From the NCBI RefSeq assembly GCF_040581485.1, contig NC_090132.1, forward strand, positions 18,223,411-18,287,410: a stretch of 64,000 nt of DNA, in the 5' to 3' direction. Source of the stretch: Linepithema humile. Lineage: Eukaryota > Arthropoda > Insecta > Hymenoptera > Formicidae. Of the stretch, positions 12,091 through 24,949 are shown one piece after another. Under the pieces are notes generated by a model. It was not told the DNA's origin, did not search any database, and saw only the letters and a list, made by a program, of their open reading frames with translations. Position 1 is the first letter of the stretch, and each line of letters opens with the position of its first letter. The position numbers and the translations under genes are program-made.

Positions 12091-14880
12091 ATATATATAT
12101 ATATATATCGCAAACGTAGTCGATAGTTACGCCGGAGGAATGGCTTTCCGATTCAATAGCGAGCGAGTAAAAAGCGAAACGACGTTTCTTTCAACTGACC
12201 TAGGAAATAATCGTATCGATCGACAGTTTGAAAACACCTTCAAGAATCGAAATTGCTGGCAAAATAACGACGCTATTTTCGAGAAATAAGTATTTTTGTG
12301 CGAATGTAATATCCAGATCAAGATTTATTTATTTTTCTTCGGTGAGAGAACATTTTGAAATAGTAAAACGATTGTTAAACGTTCGTGAAGAATTGTGTCT
12401 AATATATGTTTATACCATCAGCAGGTGAGTGCATATATTTTGTGATGGAAATTTCCATTGAACTTGAGACTTGAACGCTCCGGAATATGTATCTATGTAT
12501 ACATTATTGTATCGCTGGCGTCGATACTCCGAGGAATCCTCAAAATTAATTCGCGTGTAACGTAAGCCGATTTGGAGTGGTTTCCAGTACGTTTAATATG
12601 CGCGTGCACTTGTATTATTTTATAGTAACTTGTCTTTTATTACTCGTTTAAAACTCGTATCGAATATTTTGTTTGTTTCAAATCGATCCAAAATTTCTTC
12701 TCGTAATATCTCAGAAGAAACTAATATTATCATGATTTTATTATGCAAACGTACTGATTTAATAATTTAATGTACCTACATAATGTTTTCAAGTATCTTT
12801 AAAATTTTAGAACCAATGGTATTACAGGAATAAACGTCGTGTTAACTAGATAAAAATTAGTTTGATTAAGGAACATTCTTGAAGTCAAAATGTTTCTTAA
12901 TATCTTGGATTTGATTATGAAATACGTATCAAGAAATTATTTTTGGATCTTATTAATATTATATTTTATATGATTAAAACAAATGTAATTGTTATTTGTT
13001 CAATTATACGCGCTCTTAAATTTTCATCGCAAATATGATTATTGCTTTTGTAATTATTATTAATTACATACAAAAGTATTTTCTAGTATAAAAATATTTT
13101 TAATTTGTATAAAGATATTTTGAATACTGTAAACTACTTATTATAAATATCGCAGCCATATTTCGTAAAATTTAAATGTTAACCTTTAGACTGGAAAATA
13201 GCATACTTTAAGATGCCAATATCCGGCATAAAAATTACCATATCATTCCTTGAAGCATTTCGTTTCTATCGAGAATTGCTCATCGACTCGGCGAAAAATC
13301 GTTTCTCCACCATGACGCGTGACGTGAACGTAATCGATATCTAATCTCGTCATTCTCATTACCAACCGCGCGAGATGGAATTCCCAATTCCGATCGTACC
13401 GAAATCGATCGTCGACAAGCAAAAATAGCAGAAAGAGACATGATATGTAGCTACATTTCGAAAAATTCGAAATTTTTATATATGTTATGCAATTACATAT
13501 ATATATATATGTATATCTACATTTCATACAAATTTAATTGATTACAGAATAATATAAAATTACCCTAATATTAAATTTATAATATTTTAACAACTTGTGT
13601 TTTTTTATTTAAAAATATTTAAAAATTTTATTATTAATTTCCCAAATTTTATACTGAAACATAATTTTGAAGATAAACACTAATTTCATTAAAATTCTAT
13701 ATTTTAGTTGTAAATTGGAATACTAAAGTATTAAAATATAATTTCTATTATAAGTTTTTTTTACGTTTTTCAATTTTTTGACGCATTTTTACAGTTTTAT
13801 AACATTTCTCATCATGTTTTACAAAAACGTTTTCAATCACGCTTTACAAAAACATCTAACAGCTCACAAAATTTTTCGGACTAATAAAAAACTTTTTGTC
13901 CTAACATTCTCAATGAATGGGATTCATTCGAATGTGTGACCTAGAGAAATGCTCGAAGCAAGTAACGCAATCAAGTAAGGATGCGCGACATTGATCGCAT
14001 TAGAAGAAGTCCGTAAGAGAGAATTCATCTCCTGCTATCAGTCGATGCCTCGTCGACATTTAAACGAGTAATTGCTTTTCTATCAACGTTCTGACTCTGA
14101 CGTTTGTACGACATCATCGATTTTTCTGAATATGAGAGGATTACAGAGAGATATCGAATGGATGTACCGTGATAAATTTCAAGCTATAAAAATAAACATT
14201 CCATGCTATGTAATCGAAATATGCTAAATAATGAATCTACATAAGAACTATGATACTTAAGCTTTAAATCTAAAAGAAAAATTCTTAAAATATGTAATAC
14301 TATTTATAATATTATATTTTCAGTAATATACTTCTTTTAGCTGAACCCCAGTATAAATTAAACATACATTATATGCATAAATTATATATTAAAACCATTA
14401 AAAACAAAAAAATAATTAAAACTCTTTAATAACATATTTTATTCACCCTTGACATTCATATGTAACTTTCTTAATTATAGAATATTGTGTAATTTGCATA
14501 ACGTAAGAGATGGCGTGTCTGATTACAAATGCTAGAAAATGAAATACAGTTTGCAGAGTTTTGCACGCAAATTCTTGGTAAAAGAACATTATACTAATTG
14601 ATAACGCTAGAATATTTCGAGACAAATAAATTTAAAAAACCTCGTGCTTATTAAACATCTGAAAGTTTTTATGAAAAAAATGTAAAATGTTATTAACATT
14701 AAAAATATAAACTTTATAAGAAAAAAAGAAAATAGCGCATACATATTCAGAATTAAAATTATTATAAGATAATCAAGTTGCAGAAAAAAAATAAAAATAT
14801 TTTGAAAGCTATATTAAAATAAAAGTTTAAACCATTCGCTATTGATTTTTGAATAGATAAGACAGTTAATATTTACTGTT
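10200..14880. other. Noncoding, AT-rich with one CpG-richer block
   Basis: The CpG-richer block is at about 11,660-12,240. Its 130-residue minus-strand frame (11,527-11,919) has no recognised domain and no gene-like start. A strong donor-like CAG|GTGAGT at 12,423-12,431 has no matching exon that I can define. Confidence 0.45.
12056..12108. repeat. TA microsatellite
   Basis: TA dinucleotides, interrupted by single G and CACA changes. Confidence 0.9.
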
Positions 14881-14899
14881 GATTAAAATCGATACTAAC

Positions 14900-15440
14900 A
14901 GCTATTTCATGCAAGATTGCAAATACTCTCCTAAGGGGCAGTCTTTTCTCGTCGACATACTTTTCCATCCAAATATTTGGCATCACTAGCGGTAGCATAT
15001 TGTAAAAATCGAAAAGACGGCGTATGTTTTTTCGCATTTACTATGCCTGAGAGACGGAATAATCGACAAGGTGCGCTATTTATGCCTTAGAATTTTCCGG
15101 TGCATACCAGGTGCCAAATTATCGCGGAGAAAGCCTGTGGGATTGGAAATAGAGTACCTAGGATCCCGATGGTATCGGTCCATTACCGCCTCAGGATGAT
15201 GAAAGGCACCTGGCACAACTATTATCCCGACTAGCAACTGGACGTGCGCGGTCCAGCGGTCTTCAATTTCTCAAACGTCTTGCCCATATCGATTGGCTTG
15301 AGAGAATTCGTAAAACAAGGCAACCGCTGCTGGCATTACTGCCGTCATCAACGTCGTCGTACCTCTATAATTTATCATTTCGACGGATTACGCATCCCAT
15401 TCCAAATTGCATTAGCGAGACTATTACGCTCCAAATGACA
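14900..15440. promoter_or_regulatory. Complex noncoding block, candidate conserved element
   Basis: This balanced-composition, non-repetitive stretch stands out from AT-rich surroundings and has no credible coding frame. Such islands in a gene-poor region are often regulatory, but that can only be shown by conservation. Confidence 0.25.
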
Positions 15441-15813
15441 ATGTCTGCTTATCTATTATTACAAATAGCCATATAATATTTATTATAATTAAAAAATAGA
15501 TTGTACTTGTCATTATCATCGTGTAATGATACGAAAATTAATTGACGTAATAATACATAAAAACGTCGCGAATGTTTATGCAATAGAATCGAGCGAGTAA
15601 CAGAATTCGTAAAACCCAAAACTAATGTCATCATTAAACAAACTACTTTTTCACCCTCGTCGCGGCGCGTCTACATTTACATATTTATATTCAAGCGTGT
15701 CCGACACGTGAAGAGATCGAAATATTACGGCTCGACGTCACTGAAAAATTTATGGGATGATTTAGCGGATGATATTTGACATCAGTGCGGCCCGACGACG
15801 TCGCGCCGTCACT

Positions 15814-15833
15814 TTCTCTCTCTCTCTCTCTCC
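15814..15833. repeat. CT microsatellite
   Basis: About ten CT units in a moderately GC-rich block. Confidence 0.9.
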
Positions 15834-17186
15834 CTTTCTACTTTGCCCGACACGTATGTATGTGCGCAAACCATAATTCTCAAATTCCCGATCGTTCTGG
15901 CCGGCATCGACAGCATGTGCGCCAACTACTATCGGTCGATTAGCGCGGAGAACGGGAAATACGTAAAACCTGAGAGAACGGTCGTTACCAAGATAAGCGC
16001 GAGTGCTCCTACTCTTAAATATCCTCCCGCGCGCGGTCACACGCCGGGTCGGCTATAATCCTTTTAGGCCGACCACAGTCCTTAGGTTCTTAAAACATTT
16101 TCTGTACAGCACGGGACTTAACGGCTTACTACTCCGGGGGGCAATCTGTAAAGTGCCTTGTAAAGCACCGGAACGCGGCGCCTCTCTTAACCCATTAACG
16201 GAGCCACTCGATGCTGCGATCGAGTGAAGACTGATCGGTCGAAATGAGCCGGTCACTGCCTCGAGGACGACTCTGGTAATGAGTGCATCTCTTATCGCAA
16301 ATGCTCGAGATTCGTTCAATAACCCCGATTCGTACCTGAATGCGTTTCGCTCGGAACATTTCGAGATATTCAGACTCGAAGCAAGACGAAACGAGAGCCT
16401 ATATCTGTCGATATATGTATACGTTGACATTTCATTGCTACGTCTGCAAAGTGCCGGTAACGATAAAATTTCACATAACGTAAATATTGCTATTCGAAAA
16501 GAGATTTCACGATATTTTCAAATTATGTCTTGTATACATTTAAAAAGATAATAAATTGTGGCAATTTTATCTTGGCTTGTTAGAAATATTTACGACTTTA
16601 TAAATTATATATGCAAGATAAAAATGTAAAAGTTGCGATACTGTTATCAAAATATAAAAGATTTGCAAAATTAAAACTATGAATTACTTTAAATCTGCTA
16701 ACAGGGTTGAAAGAAAAATATTAATAAAATATTTGATGAGTTTAACACACTTCTAAAACATATAAGTTGAATAATTTCACGTGTCACGATTTATTAAAAT
16801 CGTTACAAAAATTTTACACCATTTTAGATATTTATTCGAGCGAGAAAATATATAATGGCGCTTTACGGTACGGTTAACTCTTCCCGATTTCAATTATTCT
16901 CATGTTAGAGAGATCGTCTATAACACGATAACGAACAGCCGAAGCAATTATCTGGGAAAATTATGTTCCAGTTACATAATGATTTAATCAAAAGGTGCGA
17001 TCAACTAAAGAGGCCGCAGCTATGGTACATTGGTATCAAATGCGCACGGAACAACGGCCCGGTCCGGTAATCCGGCGAGACCCTCGGAAATTCTCGCAGC
17101 CATTACCAAACTCTCGTACCGGTCACTCGTACGGGTATCTATACAACGTTTCCGTATACTTGTAAGTGAGCCAGGAACTGGTGCAT

Positions 17187-17232
17187 ACAGTAAGCTCGCT
17201 CAGATTTCCCATGGGCTAACCGAGCTTACTGT
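17187..17232. repeat. Inverted repeat, perfect 12-bp arms
   Basis: Acagtaagctcg at 17187-17198 and its exact complement at 17221-17232 flank a 22-base loop. It sits in a GC-richer noncoding block (17,030-17,260). Confidence 0.6.
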
Positions 17233-17330
17233 CTTCCAAGAACAAGTTAGCTCATAGGCTTTTATCGTCATAGTGGCTTCGACTAGTGGCATTATAATGC
17301 AGCTGTGATCAGGTTTTTAATCGCGAGCAA

Positions 17331-18840
17331 AAAATAATGCAAAATTATTCTCCTTTTCAACTGCAATTAAAGATCGCAAAGTGAATACTAAGTTAAACGA
17401 CGGTGGACTTTTTGTCGATGCAAACGTCAATGTTATCACGACACGCTTGAAATTTATCGCCAAAATCTTTGAACATATAGATCAACTAGACTGACAGAGT
17501 TTCGATGCCATATTTCATCACAATCACGTAATGAAATATTATTTACTAATTAGTAATTAGAGTCATACGCAGCGGAGTCGTCTATAAACTCAGGTCGTTC
17601 AACTTCTCCGAGTGTACTAATTTGCTGTTCGTTCGGAAATGAACACGACGAGATGCAACAGAGTTGTTCGACAGAGATTCGACCGGCAGAAAGTGGGTTT
17701 AATGGGGAATCTCTCAGAGGAAGCCTCATCAAAAGCCGCGAATGCGTCCACGACGACTGACACCTGAGCAAAGTACATGAACACGGCGCGCTACATATTA
17801 CAGCAATCGAACTGAAAATCTACACGTAATGCACGCCAGTGTCATTGCGTTCACGAATAAACTTTCTCGGACACGTTCGTAATTTTCTTTTTTCTCTTTC
17901 CGATGCAACGTCGCGTTTCGTCGAGCGAGATTCATCGCGCAGGAATATTAAAGTTCCACACGTATATTGATCCATACCATAGTTTGCTTCGTTATTGGTT
18001 TAATCATCGAGTGGTCAAACTCTATTTATTTCGTTAGACAGAAATTATTATTGCATCGTGAGTAAGTTACATTGTAATCTCCGCAAAGTTTTTATAGGCG
18101 AAATTAATTAGAAACAAATTCGCCTAGCCACGGTCAATTATTAAAAGCAAATTAATTTCCTTTAATGATAAAAATATCTATCTGCCGGATATGCATATTA
18201 TAAATTTTTAAAACGTTCCAAAATTGTCTAGAAACCTTTATTTTGAACAGACCTTCGTTAAAATGCTTGTCAAACGTCCAATTTGCTTATTCGAGCAAAA
18301 TTATATCTCGCGTGCCTCGTTTCGTTATTTCAATGAGCATATCTTTTAGCCTCTAACCTTAAATATGTAAAATACAAGATATATGTAGGCAGTCGCGCTA
18401 ACGTACATATGCACATGTTATTACGCGTTAAAAATGTTGCTGACTGCGCAGAAAGAAGAGAAAGTGTAAAGGGCAAAAAAAAGGCAGAACAATATCAGAG
18501 AGAATCAGATAAGCAAATATGAACTAGCGGAAGAAGCACTTACAAACGTATTAAGAGCAAATGAGTATGCGTGTTAAAAGGAATAAAGTGAAGAGTGCAC
18601 GAAAAGAAGCATAATTGAAACGGAGATAAGCGATGTAGGAGGATGATGTTCGCGAAATTACATATAAAAAATATAGGTACATATCTGTTTTCGTTTTCTC
18701 TCACACGATATTCAAGACCGTAACCGAAAATAACCATGCTATTTCCAAATCGCGCAGTCAGCAAGGTAGACTTAATCCACCATCGCCGATCGAAATCCGA
18801 GATAAATCCTTAAAGCGATAATACGATATTAACGAGGCGT
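17331..18840. other. Noncoding, no gene recognised
   Basis: Mixed composition. The minus-strand frame at 17,550-17,771 follows an acceptor-like ctttgctcag but encodes no recognisable domain (see rejected items). Confidence 0.4.
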
Positions 18841-19310
18841 TAAGGTATGCCTCCCTCTTCGGCTTCTAATAAGAGTCTGGAGGCGTTTTGCCACGCATAT
18901 CTCGTCTGAACCTAAGTTACCTCGGAACTCAATCACGCGACGTGCAGACGCGGCTAACGATTCCCGGGCGCTTTGTAACACGACACGGGGGCCTATATCG
19001 TGCCAAAGTATTTATCTTGAAAGCGCCCGCACGCTTGACCGCCGCTAATATCCCACTAATCCACTTTGCACAATCTTCCCTCGTACATAATTCCAAGGCG
19101 CTCCGCCTATAGATCATAAACACTTCCGTGCGGCTTGCTCGTTCCCCGCGCCTGGTCTGCGGTCTCGTCCAGGGGGCCATTTAAAACGCGCCATTATAAT
19201 CGACCTTCGCGCTGCACGCTTCAAAGAATGCACGGAAGGCGAAGGGATACGTTTCTCACGTTAACATCTGCATGCACGAGATTTCTTAAATAGCCATATA
19301 TATGGCGAAG
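18841..19310. promoter_or_regulatory. CpG-richer block with homeodomain-like sites, candidate enhancer
   Basis: The block contains ctaatatcccactaatcc (two TAAT(C)-type cores, one of them CTAATCC as bound by Otd/Bicoid-type proteins) and atttaaaacgcgccattataat. Neither strand has a convincing coding frame. Regulatory function is inferred. Confidence 0.3.
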
Positions 19311-22300
19311 GAATGTAAACAATTTCACACTCTGTGATGACGGTAATGTTTAAATTGAGTTTGATACATGGATATAATACGTAAGATAAAACCTGATTAC
19401 AAAACCTGCAATAATGCTTATTTTTATTCGCTGTTCAACAAAGTAAATAAAGCAGAATAGATTTTTGTAAGCCAATTAATATTACAATAATAACGCAATT
19501 ATATATATTCTCTTTCGTGATAAATTTGAAGTGCTTAAATAATTAATAAAATGGTATAATCTTTTCTCGGAAATAGATTAGCTCTAATAATACAATTTTA
19601 AATGAAATTAAATTTGATATAATAACTTTGTTTTTTTATCCCCTTCCGTCCATTTTAATTAATGTAGAGTCAATATTTACATATATAGTTTTTAACACCT
19701 TTATACAGAATTATGATTGCTCTTGTAAATCTGGTGGAATTCGTATAGAATAAATCAATAAAATATAAAAATATTCCTAGCGGTTGTTTTGCAAAGTAGC
19801 TTTTCAATCCGCGGTGAACACTCATCGGTGTACATTTTTGTCTTGTCTCCGTAATACATCCTCCCTCTCTACTCTTCCATGCGGCAAAATGCCCGTGTTT
19901 TCTTTTCAGACGCGCGTGTTTCCGTCAAAAAGATGTAATCTTCCAAATGCATAAAGTTCGCGGCATTGACGCGCTGTGGAACTTTATGGAAATTCATTTC
20001 TTCGTGAGTTTGTAAGGAAGATATTTTGGAAAAGACAAGCTAGGATTTCAATGAGCAATTTTTGTCAAATAGATTTACGTATTTTATTTCAAATCGTATT
20101 CGATCACAAAAATCGAACATTTTCCGGAAATTTTATCAATGTATTTAAATGAGAAATAATTTTATGTGAAAATCCTACAAAGTGTACATAGATTATCGTC
20201 TTGAAAATCAAATTATACAATTTGTTCTATTATAATTTATTTTTCTATCGTAACAAAAATTATGACAGAAACTATTAATCGTTTTATTACGATACAATGT
20301 AAATGTTAGTTATTTTACAAAAATCTGTTCTGTCATATTTATTTTGCTGAACGGCAAGTAAATATAACAAACGTTTTGCATGGAGACGTAAATGCGCTTT
20401 ATTTTCAATGCGCCGGAAGTGTATCGCGCAAGCGTGCACTACCTAACTTGTTATATTCACCGCCTCTTATATATCGTCTGCCTCGGAATCGCGAATTCTA
20501 GAACTAACACGAGTTTCCACGTGCGGAAATATTAAACTTCTAAGCCTGTACCAGCGGCGCAGTTCGCTAATTGCGAATTGTGTACTTCAGTGCCTTGGAA
20601 ATTACTATTGTTAAAAATCATACCTCATCGAGAAACTACTCGAGAAACTAAAACACTGCATAAAATACTTCTATACATAATATTTCCATGCAAAATTTTT
20701 CAAGCAAAAAACAGCGGTAATTAAAAGATATTATAATCATTATATAGTTGAGAAGATTTAACTTGCTGCTTGAGTTAATATACAATTTATATATTACAAG
20801 CTTTTAATATAATTCAATATTGCTGTAACGCAATGCCAAAACAATTTTCACATCTTTTTTCATTCTACTTCTTCAATTATACGCCAATAAATATTCAAAT
20901 AATTATCATATCTCTTTACTCATATATTTACTTTTTTTTCAACGTTATTCATCTACAAAAATTGGTGGACTTGAACTGATCTCAACAGCATGCTTGTGGC
21001 ACTGGTCATAGGTCTTTTATAAGTTCCCCGCAGGTATACAACTAGAGGGACGATCAGAAACACAGACAAAAATGGACCGCGATAGATCTCAAGGCCTGAC
21101 AATGGGCTCGGGACGACAAGAACTATACTCTAGGGGTGGTCGCGTAAAATCGACAGATAATAGCACACTCGAAATATGTGGAGAAGTCGTGGTCTTTCTC
21201 TATCTCTCTAGACAGGTGAGAAAAGGTGATCTTAGCGACAAAGGAAACAGATCAGAACAAGAAATCTATGTATAGTACTTTGTGAAGATCATGCACCCGC
21301 TTCCTTCTTTCCTTCCCTAGTTTACTCGCGTCTCGAAGCAGGTTGGAGAATTTTCTACTAGATGGAAAGATCCTTGTGTAAAGATACAGAAGACGCGAGC
21401 AAAATATTCAAGAATTACGGAACATTCGTGAACTTCTTTAAAAGCAGGCAAGGAGTTACTTTTTTTCCGTGAGAAATGAAAATAAAATGAAAACAGCGGA
21501 AAACACACATTTCTCTTTATATGATTTACCGAATTTACTGTCGATCTTTGTTATATTTTTCGTAACAATATATAGAATATTGTTGAAAGTATAAAAATGT
21601 TTTATATAAAGTACCAGTTTCTGTACTGTAAAAATATATTTTGTTAAAAGTTCTGTTAAAAGCTAGGACATTTTATATGTGTATATTTTGATATGAAATA
21701 AGCAACTGTGTTGGTTGGTTGGTTTTAATAACTTATGCAGTATTCAAATAAAAATCAAATATTTGTTATCTATTGTTGAAAAGTAAGAAATCAAAGTAAA
21801 AGCTGTACTAAAAAATTTGACCCGTTTTTTAAAGAAATTCATGATTCATGAAATTCATTCAACGATAGATGCATCACATATCCAAATAAATCCTTCGTTC
21901 TAAAACTCACGAACGCCAAAAATACGACCGAGTGTATGGCCGTTGCTTTCTTTACTTTAGTTCTGCACTCTCTCGAGTTCTTTCAAGACGTTGCTGAAGA
22001 AGCGCGGAAGCTCCTCGTTTGTATTGTACGCAACGCAGTTCGCTCGTAAGTTTCGACAAAGTTTTCGCTATATCAAACAAGAATGTCCCAAAATTCACGA
22101 AATACGGTACGTTTCGCGAAAAACTTTTGTTGCGTAGCGATTATTTAATAGCAATATTTTTGACAAATTCTACTGGAAGTAGCTATCGCGCTAGAAAACT
22201 GCCATATGTGTTTCTCTTATTATGTATGCTACTACAATTTACGTATATTAATATTTTGTTACGTATATTAATATTCAATTATTGTACTGATGTTATCAAA

Positions 22301-22740
22301 ATAATAGCAATTATTTTCCATATGTAATAAAAAAATATGTATATTATGTTTGAATTGTTTGTAACGTGTAAAATTAATAATAACAATTTATATAATCTGA
22401 AAAAATTGCACGATATCTTCTACAAATATGACATTTCAATGCTAAATATTCTTTTCACGAATAAGTGTATAATAAATGTTTGCTTAAAAATGTGATTTTA
22501 TTAGAAATTCTTATTTTTTTATAAAACTTTTGATAATCTCTTATAAAATAAAAACTAACACAGACCATTTCTTTAATCTATTTAAAAAGCAAATTTAAAG
22601 CAGCGATCGTTATCTCGATAATACCTATGCAAATAATTTCTAAAATTTATTCTCGATATTAATTCCGAAATTCAATCTCATCCATACCTGAAGTTGCATC
22701 AATAGATGACAGTATCTTAAGGACATGCAAACGAAGTAAA
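19311..22740. other. Noncoding, mostly AT-rich
   Basis: GC-richer islands lie at about 19,790-20,000, 20,380-20,600 and 20,980-21,320. No gene was recognised. Frames up to about 100 residues look like chance. Confidence 0.5.
22241..22275. repeat. Tandem duplication, 20-bp period
   Basis: Acgtatattaatatt repeats at 22241-22255 and 22261-22275, separated by ttgtt. Confidence 0.8.
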
Positions 22741-23288
22741 ATCAATGATTCTCGCAAAATTAGCTGCAGCCAATGTAGCTCTATATCTCAGCGCGCTTCG
22801 AAAAGCCTGGAAACCGACATTGGTCGGCTCGCGTGCACCGACTGACCTCGTTCCCCTTCAACCCCCGAATGGGAAGAGGGAGAGTCACGTGGCCACGTCG
22901 TTAATTTTACCGTTCTTGGACCGTAGAGAACGACAGCGGTGCGCGTAGCGAAAGGACATGAAGACCACCAGAAACCGCATTCAAAAGTTCGGACACTCAA
23001 AGGGAAATGAGAAAGATACAGCGCGTCCATTGGCAGATTAAAGTGATGCTTGTGCTCTTTGATCTTCCTTGCGAAACAAACAAGAGTCGGGACGAGCATA
23101 AAACGCGTTTAAGTCCTCGGAGGTTCAACCTCTTTCCCATCGCCTCCCAAGTGACAGCGATCAGAGAAAACGCGGAACAAAATGGAAAAAAAAATTATTG
23201 TGAGCGGGTCCAGAGCGGTAAGAGCTCTTTTTCATATAATCACGCTTTATGCAGCAGGTGCAACGAGCAGCGCGATAAAAAGCCTTAA
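22741..23288. other. GC-richer block without recognised gene
   Basis: Frames overlap on both strands (22,745-22,948, 22,788-23,099 and 23,007-23,288) with no domain. On the minus strand it would be the first intron of the candidate gene starting at 23,392. Confidence 0.4.
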
Positions 23289-23295
23289 TACTCAC

Positions 23296-23392
23296 GAAGA
23301 CGAAGTAGGATTTCTTCATGGTCCTCGTCGTCGGCGACTTTGGCGAGCGCACTCGTTAAGAATGGATCTCACTCGCTTCTCACTCGCTAACT
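23296..23392 (-). CDS. Candidate transcription start, 5' UTR and first coding exon (MKKSYFVF...)
   Basis: On the minus strand an arthropod-type initiator TCAGTT (complement of 23389-23394) is followed about 73 bases later by ATG at 23319 in a good start context (gaggaccATGA). Eight codons (MKKSYFVF) are followed by a consensus donor gtgagt at 23295-23290. The peptide looks like the start of a signal peptide, which would make the product secreted or membrane-bound. The upstream DNA (23,400-24,200) is strikingly CpG-rich, as expected of a promoter. No following exon was identified on the minus strand, so the gene is unnamed and the call is tentative. Confidence 0.35.
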
Positions 23393-23399
23393 GACAAAC

Positions 23400-24260
23400 G
23401 TAACTCCCTGTATCCGGCGCAGGACTCTTGTCAGAGATCGTCAAGTTTCCACCACGTGCTACTATCACCCTCTGACAAAAAGCGCATCGAGGAACCGATC
23501 GAGCGCCCACCGCGATTCTGATTACGAACTCCTCTTCTCTGTCTTGGTCTCACTTACAAATATGTATCTGAACACTTCACCCTCCTTCTCGCCGCGCTGT
23601 GCACATAACTGTCGCGAGACACGTGTCGTCGAGAACGATTCGCAATGCGCGAGGCGAGGACAAACGCGCGGATAAGAATCGAGATTGTCGGCCGGTCGTC
23701 GAGAAGCGATCGCGATTATCTCGTGATTCACAGCGGTTGTGATCGTTTCGGTCGCTATGACCCTGCCTGATCGTAGGCTATCCTGAAACCGCACGTGTAT
23801 CCGCAGGTGACTCCGGTCGATGTCGTCGGGCCGAGGTGCGCGACGCGAGTGTCGGCCTTAACGTCTCGAAAGCGCTTGACGTTGGCGCCCGTGCGGTGTG
23901 GTGCAAAGTGGGGGATGCGGAGGGGAGACGATTGTCTACCCCTCCCGCCCCCATTCACCCTCCCCACTCTCAACCCACCCGTGCCACCCCCGTGGAGAAC
24001 GCCACACTCAACTCCCACGCGGTGCCACCGCATCCCACCGCGCTCGCCCCTATGCACCCATCGACCCCGCGGCCACCCACTTCACGTCGGGGCAAGAGTG
24101 GAATAAAGTGCTGCCCGGAGGGATGGTAGAACCGCGCAGCGACGCAAGAGGAACGAGAAGAGGGGAAGAGGTACGACGGGTGAAGGGGTAAAAGACGGGG
24201 ATTCCCACGGAGAAGAGAAAGCATAATCCGCAAAGTCGCAATGATCAAACTAGTCTCCAA
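23400..24260. promoter_or_regulatory. CpG-rich island, possible promoter region
   Basis: This is among the most GC/CpG-rich stretches of the window, with C-rich runs near 23,940-24,070. Overlapping open frames on both strands here are a side effect of high GC and show no recognisable protein. It lies just upstream of the candidate minus-strand first exon at 23,392. Confidence 0.4.
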
Positions 24261-24667
24261 TTCGTTTTTTACACGCTGCTTTGTCTTTCCTGATTCGTGC
24301 TCTTTTCCTTCGAAAAGGAAGGAGGAAGATAATATAACAGCTGGTGAAAATCGAGCGATAATCGTGTATAGAATCTACGGTTACGAAGGATGTTTTCAGG
24401 CTGCGATGTTTTGTATTCCGCTCTGCGGGAATCGCAGCAAGAATCTGAGACCATCCGTCACTCGGCGCGTAATTTAGTTTATATCTGTCATAGCTAGCAA
24501 ACCATGCTTTCTTCATGGTCTTGGTACCTAACCAACCGTTGGAAGCGCAGTTAACACAGTTTGAGAGTTTTGTAAGTTATATGGATCTCACACAATTGGA
24601 GAAAAATAATGCAAATATAAAATGCTCTAATTCTTGACTTGTAAAAATAGTTATATATACATACATA

Positions 24668-24790
24668 TCTTTGCTAAATTTTCAGCTTTATTATTATCGA
24701 TAATATTATAATATTAAAAAGATGTATATAATTTTTTATATATATATATAATGATAAATTTATATAATAAAGCTGAATTTATAGCAAAGA
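24668..24790. repeat. Inverted repeat, 27-bp arms with TA-rich loop
   Basis: Arms 24668-24694 and 24764-24790 pair at 24 of 27 positions around a 69-base AT-rich loop containing a TA microsatellite (24737-24751). Overall length is in the pre-miRNA range. A second hairpin follows 72 bases later. Confidence 0.75.
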
Positions 24791-24862
24791 CATAAATAGA
24801 AAGAACTTATTCGCAATTTGCTCATTATTTTATAGTAACAAAGAAATATGATTATGACATCA

Positions 24863-24945
24863 GATAAAAAGATACAACGAGGGGCAATCTTGATAAATAT
24901 ATTTTTTTGGAAAAAATCAAGATTGTTTCTCGGTATATTTTTATC
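24863..24945 (+). repeat. Inverted repeat, ~31-bp arms, possible RNA hairpin
   Basis: Arms 24863-24894 and 24916-24945 pair with a two-base bulge, one mismatch and three positions where plus-strand RNA would form G-U pairs; the loop is 21 bases. The wobble pairs would be C-A mismatches in minus-strand RNA, which weakly favours a plus-strand transcript. Confidence 0.7.
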
Positions 24946-24949
24946 CTAT

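Larger units (their letters stand above)
15660..17330. promoter_or_regulatory. CpG-richer blocks, candidate regulatory DNA
   Basis: GC-rich parts at 15,770-16,430 and 17,030-17,260 carry overlapping open frames on both strands without recognisable protein features. AT-rich DNA separates the two parts. Confidence 0.25.

Noticed and set aside
17550..17771. Minus-strand frame after an acceptor-like ctttgctcag, with a CCxxxC stretch recalling an insulin A chain
   Set aside because: The final A-chain cysteine, any B chain and proper cleavage sites are absent. Joining it to the MKKSYFVF exon gives no sensible signal peptide. Judged a coincidence.
23755..24260. Six overlapping frames of about 60-103 residues on both strands
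   Set aside because: They exist because the block is GC-rich and poor in stop codons. Pro/Arg/His-rich translations show no domain.
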